Part shown: piece after piece, positions 1 through 6,528 of the stretch
How the letters are laid out: every line of letters begins with the position of its first letter
How positions within the stretch are numbered: the stretch's first letter is position 1
Source of the DNA: an uncultured bacterium
GTDB lineage: Bacteria > Bacillota > Clostridia > Christensenellales > HGM11417
Length of the DNA stretch: 64,000 bases
Reading direction: 5' to 3'
NCBI GenBank assembly: GCA_905215695.1
Contig: CAJMQN010000008.1
Coordinates: forward strand, 43,113 to 107,112
Notes under the pieces: generated by a model
What the model was told of the DNA's origin: nothing
Databases searched by the model: none
The model's input: only the letters and a program-made list of their open reading frames with translations
Translations under genes and position numbers: made by a program

Positions 1-638
1 TTCAAATTGTCGTCCCGCCTCATCTCCGACACTTCGAGCGTGTTCAGGTTCAATTCGTAGAGCATACTCGCGGAGTACCCCGCGAAATTCCCGTTCTCGT
101 CCCTGCCGATGAGGGTACAGTTGAAAAGAACGCTGTCCCCCCGAAAACTCGGGTTGTCCGCGACGATGTCTCCGTCGGTGAGCGTGCGGTCCTCGCCGCT
201 CGCAAGGTCGAGAATCGTAATCTGATAGGTGAGACCGTCCGAGGACGCCGCGACCGCCGCGCGACCGTTTTCACGGTCAATGGAGAGCCCCTTGACTCTG
301 CGGGCATAGCCGTGCAGGACATGCCGCTCCGAACCCGGTTCAAGGTCTGATAGGTCTTTGATATAGATTGCGGATATGTCGTTCACATTGGCGACATAGA
401 CGATTTCTTCCCCTCTCAAGCCCGCAAGCCCGGACAGCGAAATCTCCAATGGCGTCTCCTCCCGGGAAATGTCTTCCCCGAGAAAACGCGCGCCGGGTCC
501 CGTCTTCTTCCAAAGGTCGCGGTCGGCGAGCCGTTTGTTCACCTTGAGATTGTTTTCGATATATTCGCCGGTAAACTCCCGTTCCTCCTCCCCGTCCCGC
601 AGGACAAAACGATAATCCCTGTTGTAAAGTATTCTCAT
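1..638 (-). CDS. Partial TolB/PD40-like beta-propeller protein
   Basis: The reading frame starts with ATG at 638 (MRILYNRDYRFVLRDG) and stays open to the left edge, so the C-terminus is missing. Residues from about 60 onward read as short beta-strand repeats of the type VKGLSIDREN...AVAASSDG...YQITILDLASGE and VADNPSFRGDSVLFNCTLIGRDENG, which resemble PD40/TolB-type WD-like blades. No signal peptide is visible, so a cytoplasmic location is likely. A promoter lies about 110 nt upstream. Function is unknown; the propeller reading is an inference from repeat texture. Confidence 0.6.
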   Translation of the reverse strand, partial: MRILYNRDYRFVLRDGEEEREFTGEYIENNLKVNKRLADRDLWKKTGPGARFLGEDISREETPLEISLSGLAGLRGEEIVYVANVNDISAIYIKDLSDLEPGSERHVLHGYARRVKGLSIDRENGRAAVAASSDGLTYQITILDLASGEDRTLTDGDIVADNPSFRGDSVLFNCTLIGRDENGNFAGYSASMLYELNLNTLEVSEMRRDDNL

Positions 639-747
639 CCGCGACCCCCCGCATACATGTTTTTTTTGCTTTTTCCGAGAGGAGAGCGATTGCGCTTTGC
701 GCGGGCGTTCGGGTCTCAAAGAAAAAGTTTGTCGATCGTTATACCAT

Positions 748-776
748 ATTGTAGCACTTTTTGCCTGCCAGCACAA
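748..776 (-). promoter_or_regulatory. Sigma-A-like promoter for the beta-propeller gene
   Basis: Read leftward: TTGTGC (771-776), a 17-nt spacer, TACAAT (748-753). It leaves an untranslated leader of roughly 100 nt before the ATG at 638. Confidence 0.5.
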
Positions 777-791
777 CAGATTTTCCGAAAA

Positions 792-830
792 TGCGAAAAG
801 GACCGCGCCCGTAATCGGAAACGCGGTCCT
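792..830 (-). terminator. Rho-independent terminator after rubrerythrin
   Basis: A 9-bp perfect stem (799-807 with 822-830, AGGACCGCG/CGCGGTCCT) is followed on the minus strand by a short T-run. It sits 50 nt past the rubrerythrin stop. Confidence 0.75.
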
Positions 831-880
831 CTCCCTTTCCGCCGAGCGGAAAATACAGGGGGATACAGAAAATGAACGAT

Positions 881-1417
881 TTAGTAGTTCTTCGCCTGAA
901 TCTGGAAGTATGCCTTGGGATGCGCGCAGACCGGGCAGACTTCGGGGGCAGCCTTGCCCACGACGATATGTCCGCAGTTCGCGCACTGCCAAATCTGCTC
1001 GTTGTCACGGGAGAAAACGAGTCCGCCCTTGACGTTCTCAAGCAGTTTTTTGTACCGCTCCTCGTGCTCTTTCTCAATCTTCGCGACGCCCTCGAAGAGG
1101 AACGCAATGTGGTCAAAGCCCTCTTCCCTCGCCTCTTTCGCGAACTTCGCGTACATATCCGTCCACTCGTAATTCTCGCCGTCAGCCGCCGCCTGAAGGT
1201 TATCCTCCGTGCTGCCGATGCCGTCGTTTAAGAGTTTGAACCAAAGTTTCGCATGCTCCTTCTCGTTGTCCGCGGTCTCCTGGAAGATGCGGGCAATCTG
1301 CTCAAAGCCGTCCTTTTTCGCCTTGGATGCAAAATAGGTGTACTTGTTGCGCGCCTGCGATTCTCCCGCAAACGCCTCCATCAGGTTCTTTTCCGTCTTG
1401 GTTCCCTTCAAATTCAT
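881..1417 (-). CDS. rbr: Rubrerythrin
   Basis: This 178-aa protein has the classic rubrerythrin layout: a four-helix di-iron domain with E19, E52/H55 (NEKEH) and E115/H118 (EKEH), then a rubredoxin-like C-terminal iron site made by C145-x2-C148 and C161-x2-C164. The family reduces hydrogen peroxide in the cytoplasm of anaerobes. The start codon overlaps the stop of the Fur-family gene (ATGA at 1414-1417), so the two are cotranscribed and probably translationally coupled. A strong SD (AGGAGA) precedes the ATG. Regulation by the upstream PerR/Fur protein through the operator at 1831-1851 is likely. Confidence 0.95.
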   Translation of the reverse strand: MNLKGTKTEKNLMEAFAGESQARNKYTYFASKAKKDGFEQIARIFQETADNEKEHAKLWFKLLNDGIGSTEDNLQAAADGENYEWTDMYAKFAKEAREEGFDHIAFLFEGVAKIEKEHEERYKKLLENVKGGLVFSRDNEQIWQCANCGHIVVGKAAPEVCPVCAHPKAYFQIQAKNY

Positions 1418-1806
1418 TGTTTTTTCTCCTTATTGTTTTTACATTCCGGACAGAGTCCGGTAACAATCAGTTCGTGACTCGTGACCTCGAAACCGCTCTG
1501 TCTCTCGATTTCTTCGTCCAAATCCTTCAGTCTTTCGAGCGAAACGTCAAACACCCGTCCGCACTCCTTGCAGATCACGTGGTAGTGTTCGCTCACGTCA
1601 CCGTCAAAACGGTCACGCGAGTTCGGCATGGGAATCTTGCGAATCTCCCCTAACTCCGTAAGCAAATTGAGATTGCGGTAAACCGTGCCGAGACTCAAAG
1701 TCGGATTGCTCTCCTTCAGGCTCGCATAGACCATGTCCGCCGTCGGATGAACTTTGTCCTTCTTGACCTCCCGCTTGATCAGTTCCCGCTGGCGTGAGTA
1801 GTTCAT
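1414..1806 (-). CDS. perR: Fur/PerR-family peroxide-responsive repressor
   Basis: This 130-aa Fur-superfamily protein has an N-terminal winged helix (about residues 1-75, ending LSLGTVYRNLNLLTELGEIRKI) and a C-terminal metal domain. The metal domain shows RFDGDVSEHYHVIC (regulatory metal ligands) and two CxxC pairs (CKEC, CPEC) that would hold structural zinc. Coupling to rubrerythrin and the PerR-like RFDG..EHYH context favour PerR over Fur, although the exact metal is inferred. SD AGGAGA lies about 10 nt before ATG. A perfect 21-bp dyad between the -10 box and the gene suggests autorepression. Confidence 0.9.
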   Translation of the reverse strand: MNYSRQRELIKREVKKDKVHPTADMVYASLKESNPTLSLGTVYRNLNLLTELGEIRKIPMPNSRDRFDGDVSEHYHVICKECGRVFDVSLERLKDLDEEIERQSGFEVTSHELIVTGLCPECKNNKEKKQ

Positions 1807-1830
1807 TCCTTGCGTGTTCTCCTAAATTTA

Positions 1831-1851
1831 AAATAAGAATCATTCTTATTT
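1831..1851. promoter_or_regulatory. PerR/Fur operator, perfect dyad
   Basis: AAATAAGAAT, one central base, then its exact complement ATTCTTATTT. It begins 7 nt downstream of the -10 box, covering the expected transcription start, where a bound repressor would block initiation of perR-rbr. Confidence 0.8.
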
Positions 1852-1857
1852 TTCTAT

Positions 1858-1886
1858 AGTATATCATTCTTTGGAGTTGTTGTCAA
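1858..1886 (-). promoter_or_regulatory. Sigma-A promoter of perR-rbr
   Basis: TTGACA (1881-1886), 17-nt spacer, TATACT (1858-1863), read leftward; followed immediately by the PerR-type dyad. Confidence 0.85.
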
Positions 1887-1940
1887 GGTTTTTTCAAAAT
1901 GTTTTTAAAAAAGGACGGAACCGAAGTTCCGTCCTCCTCT

Positions 1941-3578
1941 CTATTCCGAAATCACTGTGAGCTTAACGCCCTCGGGGGCGGCGGCTTTGGTGACGATTTT
2001 TCCGTTTTCGCGGCGGTGCTCCACCGAAACCACGCCGAAGGGAGTCGGGTAAGTGCCCTTCGCCCAATCGAGACTGCCGAGGCAGGGGCGAATTTCGATT
2101 TCTCTGCACCCGATAGACTTCACGCGCACGCCGAGCACGTATTCCGCGAGGAAGGGGACGGGACCGCAGGACCAGCCGTGGCAGAAACTGTGACGGAATC
2201 CCACGTAGCAGTAGGCGCCGTAATCGCCGTGTAAGTCCTTCTCCCCCGCTTTGGGCAGTTCGTCGATACGGGAACTTCCCTTCAGCCAATCCATATGGAA
2301 GTCTTCCCAAAAGGTCGTAGCACCGCGGTCGAGCATTGCGCCGTAATATTCTTTCATGAGGTCGAGCGCCTCTTTGCCCTTCCCGCCCTCGAACATGGCG
2401 CGGGCGATATAGTAGCTCATAAAGGTGGAGAACCCGCGCGCGCCGTTCTCCGTGAGACGCGCCGCGCTTTCGGCGCAATCCGCGTGTCCCGCGAGACTGC
2501 GGAAGGCGATGACCTGTTTCTGATTGCCGTCGGGAAGGTCTTTCTTGAGGCGGGCGCGCGCCGCCGCGATTGCGGGCTCTTCCTTTCCGAATACGGACAT
2601 CAGAAGTTCGCTCTTCTGCATGGCGAGGTCGAAGAGCGCATACACGCCTGCCTCCGCTCCCTCCTTCTCATAGCTCGGCCAGTCGAGGAAATAGGCGTCA
2701 AGCCGCAGACGTCCCTCTTCGTCCACGTAGCCCGCAAACTGCCGCACGAGCGCGGTCACGTATTCCTCCTGCGCCTTTACGTACTCGGCGTTGCCGTTCT
2801 GGATATAGTAATCCGCGAGGACAATGAGATACCAAAGCGAATAGGAGGGCATGGTGTTGATGAACTTGGGGAGCGGCGCATGCCTGCGCAGAAGGTCGAG
2901 CGCCTCCGGGATACATTCGTCCGCGCCGTACAGCGCACGAATCCCGAGCATCTCGGGGTGAATGTCCCCCATCCAAACCAAGCGGTCGCGCTTGATGCCG
3001 TCCCAGAGATGGTGCTGCATGTTGAGCTTGAGCGTATATGCCGCCGTCTCGTAAATTTCGTTCCAGCGCGGGTCACTGCAGGAAAAACTGCCCTTCCCGG
3101 GAATCTCCCGATAGATAAACGTGCCGAGAACGCTTTTGATGCGCACGATTCCGCCCTCCTCGAGGGTGTCGATGCGCAGAAAACGGTAGCCCGAGCACCC
3201 CCATTCCATGTCCGACATCATCGTGGTCATGACCGTAAAATCCCGCAGGGAGTGGTCGTTGGTCGCGGAGGATTTTCCCACCTCGCTGCAGCATTCGGCG
3301 ACGGATTCGCCGAAACGGATGCGAAGAGAGGGCGTCCCCTTGTAGCTGTGGACGAGCAGGCGCACGCCGCCGTGAATCTCCTTGCCCAAATCAAAGACCA
3401 AACAGCCCTTGCCCCGAATGGTGCATACGTCGTTTTCCTCAAGCAAAATCTGCAAATCCTTCTCGAGGAGAAGTCCCTCCGCGTTGTCGATGTCTCCTTC
3501 GGCAAGCAAAATCTTTTGGGGAAGAATATAATCCTTGACCCGTTGTTCTCTGGCAATTACTCGCAATCCGTTGTTCAT
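1941..3578 (-). CDS. GH78-like alpha-L-rhamnosidase family six-hairpin hydrolase
   Basis: The ATG at 3578 overlaps the upstream alkD-like stop (ATGA), giving 545 aa; a longer in-frame extension would run through the neighbouring gene and is rejected. A beta-sandwich region (about 1-165) precedes an (alpha/alpha)6 catalytic domain and a C-terminal beta domain. The family motif D-x4-E-x6-D appears as D193-GIKR-D198-RLVWMG-D205, so the usual general-acid Glu is Asp. No signal peptide is visible, suggesting cytoplasmic action on imported oligosaccharides. Family membership is confident, substrate is not. It is the last gene of the operon from the CDF exporter. Confidence 0.8.
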   Translation of the reverse strand: MNNGLRVIAREQRVKDYILPQKILLAEGDIDNAEGLLLEKDLQILLEENDVCTIRGKGCLVFDLGKEIHGGVRLLVHSYKGTPSLRIRFGESVAECCSEVGKSSATNDHSLRDFTVMTTMMSDMEWGCSGYRFLRIDTLEEGGIVRIKSVLGTFIYREIPGKGSFSCSDPRWNEIYETAAYTLKLNMQHHLWDGIKRDRLVWMGDIHPEMLGIRALYGADECIPEALDLLRRHAPLPKFINTMPSYSLWYLIVLADYYIQNGNAEYVKAQEEYVTALVRQFAGYVDEEGRLRLDAYFLDWPSYEKEGAEAGVYALFDLAMQKSELLMSVFGKEEPAIAAARARLKKDLPDGNQKQVIAFRSLAGHADCAESAARLTENGARGFSTFMSYYIARAMFEGGKGKEALDLMKEYYGAMLDRGATTFWEDFHMDWLKGSSRIDELPKAGEKDLHGDYGAYCYVGFRHSFCHGWSCGPVPFLAEYVLGVRVKSIGCREIEIRPCLGSLDWAKGTYPTPFGVVSVEHRRENGKIVTKAAAPEGVKLTVISE

Positions 3579-4330
3579 AGCTTTTCCTCTTTCAAATTGT
3601 TTTTTCTGTATTCTCTCAAAAATGCCTTGTCTCTCTCCGAGACGCGGTAGGATTCGCAGGTCTTGGAAATCGTCTTTTTCAGAATGAGCGGGTCGGCGAT
3701 TTTTCCCAGCGCCGCACGGGTACGTTCGGGAAACTTGACCCAACAGACCGAATACGCCCAAGCGACCGCCATCTGCGCATAGTATTTTCCCGCGAGTCGT
3801 CCGTCCGAAAGTCCTTCGAGTTCGCGGAGTCCGCGCTCTAACCACGCCGCGCTCGCGAAATGCGCCAAAAGGGAGACGACGGCGACGCGCACCCCGTACT
3901 CTCCGGGCGCGCCGAAGTAGGGCGAAATCAGTTCCCATGCCTCCTCGGGACGCTTTCCGAAGCTCTTGAGCCCCATGACCGTGCAGTCGCAGACCGACCA
4001 ATTGTCGATTCGGGGCACGAAACCGCGCACATACGCCGCAAATTCCGAAAAGTCCGTCTTTGCCCGCGAGAGCAGAATCCCGCAGAGGAGATCCTCTTCC
4101 AAAAATCGCTCCGAGGGCAACGGCTCAGAAAAGTCGGGAGCGTTCAGAGGACGTATCCCGTACTCTTCGAATACTTCCCGAAAATCGCCCGACAGCTCCT
4201 TTGCGTAGGCGCGGAGCGCGGGAAGGCGCACGCCCAAGATATTCTCCTTTCCGGGAATCAGCGAGGCGTTGAACTTCCGATACCCGTCCTCCGAGAGCGC
4301 ACGGAGACGGGATACAATCTCCGCCCTCAC
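3575..4330 (-). CDS. DNA alkylation repair enzyme, AlkD-like
   Basis: A HEAT-like repeat glycosylase of about 251 aa. The key AlkD residues are present with matching spacing: W111 and D115 in the DNWSVCD motif and R148 in YGVRVAVVSLLAHF. AlkD-type enzymes excise bulky or cationic alkylated bases. I chose the GTG start at 4330, which forms a GTGA overlap with the upstream hydrolase stop; an ATG at 4348 is possible but would overlap by 22 nt. Its company with a lipase and a GH78-like enzyme gives no functional hint beyond cotranscription. Confidence 0.85.
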   Translation of the reverse strand: MRAEIVSRLRALSEDGYRKFNASLIPGKENILGVRLPALRAYAKELSGDFREVFEEYGIRPLNAPDFSEPLPSERFLEEDLLCGILLSRAKTDFSEFAAYVRGFVPRIDNWSVCDCTVMGLKSFGKRPEEAWELISPYFGAPGEYGVRVAVVSLLAHFASAAWLERGLRELEGLSDGRLAGKYYAQMAVAWAYSVCWVKFPERTRAALGKIADPLILKKTISKTCESYRVSERDKAFLREYRKNNLKEEKL

Positions 4331-5256
4331 AGCGCTTTCTCCGCGCATTCCTCCGCAAAGGCGAGGACGTCCGCATATACCCTTTCGTTTTCCCGCTCGT
4401 TGAGAATCTCGTGCCGCATTCCCTTATACAGCACGGAGCGCACGTCCGCATAGCCGCGCGCCCTGAAGAATGACACCGCGCGCTCAAAATGTTTTTTGTC
4501 GATGAGACAGGGGTCGTCTTCCCCCGAAATAAAGAGCACGGGGAGTTCGGGATTCGCTACCCGCCAACCCTTGGGGGAATAGCAGTTCCGCATGATGCGG
4601 AAGAGATTTTGAAAGCCGTTCGCGGTAAATACGAATCCGCAGAGGTCGTCCCCGTCGTAGGCGCGGACGGTCTCGGGATTTGCGCAAATCCAACGGTTCG
4701 GGCTCTCTCCCTCGAAACGCTTTCCGAAACTGCCGAAGGCAAGATTGTTGAGCCATCCGCTCCGGTATTTGTCCCCTCGGAAGGCGCCGATGACGCCCGC
4801 GAAGAAAACGCTGAGCCCGGCGAACGCGTTTTTGCTCGGACAGCCGCAGACGATGAGACCCGCGAGTTCGGAATCGTACTTCTTGGCATAATTCCGCACG
4901 ATCATAGAACCCATGCTGTGCCCGAAGAGCACCAACGGCACGCCCGGACAGAGCGATTTTGCCTCGCGGGTGAACCGATGCAGGTCCTCTGTGACGGCTT
5001 CCGCGCCGTTTCCGTAAAAGTAGCCGAGGTCGGCGGCGCTCCGAACGCTCGCCCCGTGCCCGCGGTGGTCGTGTATGACCGACGCCCAGCCGCGTTCGGC
5101 GAGATAGCTTTGAAAGTCGGCGTACCGTTCCTTGTGCTCCGCCATGCCGTGCGAAATCTGGAGGATTCCCTTGGGCGGTTCATCAGGCGACACAAGGACA
5201 CCGGCGAGTTTCAGCCCGTCGCATTCGGATTCGAGTTCGATTTTCCGCGTCTGCAT
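4327..5256 (-). CDS. Alpha/beta hydrolase, lysophospholipase/monoacylglycerol lipase type
   Basis: A 309-aa Hydrolase_4/PldB-type enzyme. Visible features are the oxyanion HGMAEHKERY segment near residue 36, nucleophile S114 in GHSMGS, acid Asp in ISGEDDP (about 249) and His in MRHEIL (about 279). No signal peptide, so cytoplasmic. A strong SD (TTAGGAGGAAGGC) precedes the ATG, and the CDF exporter ends 9 nt upstream, so the two are cotranscribed. Substrate class (monoacylglycerol or lysolipid) is inferred from family resemblance. Confidence 0.85.
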   Translation of the reverse strand: MQTRKIELESECDGLKLAGVLVSPDEPPKGILQISHGMAEHKERYADFQSYLAERGWASVIHDHRGHGASVRSAADLGYFYGNGAEAVTEDLHRFTREAKSLCPGVPLVLFGHSMGSMIVRNYAKKYDSELAGLIVCGCPSKNAFAGLSVFFAGVIGAFRGDKYRSGWLNNLAFGSFGKRFEGESPNRWICANPETVRAYDGDDLCGFVFTANGFQNLFRIMRNCYSPKGWRVANPELPVLFISGEDDPCLIDKKHFERAVSFFRARGYADVRSVLYKGMRHEILNERENERVYADVLAFAEECAEKAL

Positions 5257-5265
5257 GCCTTCCTC

Positions 5266-6432
5266 CTAACAGTACGGGCGGTCGAGTTTGACCACCACGT
5301 AATATTTTTTGCTCAATTCCTGCACGCCCCGCCGAATGGCTCGGATGATTTCCCGATCGTCCACGGGGAATCGATAGGGTACGACCACGTCAAAGATGAG
5401 ATTTGTGTGCGATTTGCCGGTCACCATGCGAAAGTCGTGCATCGAGAGTCCTTCGCCCACTCCCCGCACGATTTCGAGAATCTTCTCCCGCATCTCGCTC
5501 ACGAGTTCGTTGTCCGTCTCAATGGGGTCCATATGAATCACTGCATCGCAGTGAAATTTCTGCCGGAGTTCCATTTCGATGAGGTCGATGCTGTCGTGCA
5601 GTTCGAGCACGTTCTCGTCCGAAGGCACTTCCGCGTGCAGGGATACCATGCTCCGCCCCGCGCCGTAGTTGTGAACGATAACATCGTGGACGCCGATGAC
5701 TTCCTTGTGTGCGAGCACGGTCTGCTCGATTTCGGAAATGAGCGCTTTGTCCGGCGCTTTTCCGAGCAGGAGATCCACCATACTCTTCGCCGACGAGAAT
5801 CCCGTCCAAAGGATAAACAGCGCAACGATGATACCGAGGTATCCGTCCGCGTTGAATCCCGTAAAATGCGTCACAGCAATGCCCGCGAGCACCGCGGAAG
5901 TCGCCACTGCGTCGGTCAGGGAATCCATGGAAGTCGTCTTCATCGCGTCCGAGCCGATACGCTTTGCGAGCGAACGGTTGAAGGCGAACATGAACAGTTT
6001 GACGAGCACCGCGACCGCCATGACGATCACCGAAAACAGCCCGTAATTCACTTCGCCCGGAGAGATGATTTTCTCCACCGAGGTCTTGACCAATTCGAGT
6101 CCGACAAAGAGAATGACCGCCGAGACGATAAAGCCCGCGACATATTCCATTCTGCCGTGCCCGAAGGGATGTTCGGGGTCGGCAGGTTTCTCCGAAAGCC
6201 GAAACCCGACGAGCGTCACCACCGACGAGCCGGCGTCGGACAGGTTGTTGAGCGCGTCTGCGATGATGGAAATGGACATGGTCAACAGCCCCGCAACGAG
6301 CTTTGCCGAGAACAGGAGCACATTGAGAAGAATCCCCACGATGCCCGAAAAAACGCCATAGCGCGCCCGCACCTTGGGGTCGTCCGTCTGCTCATAATCC
6401 TTGACAAATGCCTTTAAGAGCCATTTTACCAT
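5266..6432 (-). CDS. Cation diffusion facilitator, predicted Mn2+ exporter (MntE type)
   Basis: Starting at MVKWLLKAF this is 388 aa: six membrane helices (about 25-200) followed by a cytoplasmic CDF dimerisation domain. The transport-site residues read N62-x3-D66 in TM2 and D170-x3-D174 in TM5. This N-D/D-D quartet is the one described for Mn2+-exporting MntE, whereas zinc exporters carry His at two positions. An ATG at 6441 is a possible alternative start. The -10 box (6440-6445) ends 7 nt before the ATG at 6432, so the transcript is probably leaderless. First gene of a four-gene operon. Confidence 0.88.
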   Translation of the reverse strand: MVKWLLKAFVKDYEQTDDPKVRARYGVFSGIVGILLNVLLFSAKLVAGLLTMSISIIADALNNLSDAGSSVVTLVGFRLSEKPADPEHPFGHGRMEYVAGFIVSAVILFVGLELVKTSVEKIISPGEVNYGLFSVIVMAVAVLVKLFMFAFNRSLAKRIGSDAMKTTSMDSLTDAVATSAVLAGIAVTHFTGFNADGYLGIIVALFILWTGFSSAKSMVDLLLGKAPDKALISEIEQTVLAHKEVIGVHDVIVHNYGAGRSMVSLHAEVPSDENVLELHDSIDLIEMELRQKFHCDAVIHMDPIETDNELVSEMREKILEIVRGVGEGLSMHDFRMVTGKSHTNLIFDVVVPYRFPVDDREIIRAIRRGVQELSKKYYVVVKLDRPYC

Positions 6433-6439
6433 GCCTTTC

Positions 6440-6468
6440 ATTATATCCCCCGACGCGTTTTTTGTCAA
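6440..6468 (-). promoter_or_regulatory. Consensus sigma-A promoter, predicted leaderless start
   Basis: Perfect hexamers read leftward: TTGACA (6463-6468), 17-nt spacer, TATAAT (6440-6445). The expected start point coincides with the ATG at 6432. Confidence 0.85.
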
Positions 6469-6469
6469 T

Positions 6470-6505
6470 AAAAGAGCGCGGTTACCCTTGTCACCGCGCT
6501 CTTTT
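6470..6505 (-). terminator. Terminator after the Ca-ATPase
   Basis: A 13-bp perfect stem (6470-6482 with 6493-6505) ending in T4 on both strands. It closes the phasin-ubiB-ATPase operon and abuts the -35 box of the next promoter. Confidence 0.85.
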
Positions 6506-6528
6506 CGGCACTTTTGCACTTTTTTCGT

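Noticed and set aside
2295..3650. 451-codon plus-strand ORF opposite the GH78-like gene
   Set aside because: Its translation is low-complexity Arg/Val/Glu-rich with no family motifs, and the opposite strand encodes a clear GH78 domain; it is a high-GC shadow frame. The same applies to the long plus-strand frames at 4489-6417, 53779-55593 and 56492-58339.
3579..4001. N-terminal extension of the GH78-like ORF
   Set aside because: It reads through the AlkD-like gene in another frame; the ATG at 3578 forms the ATGA overlap typical of this genome.
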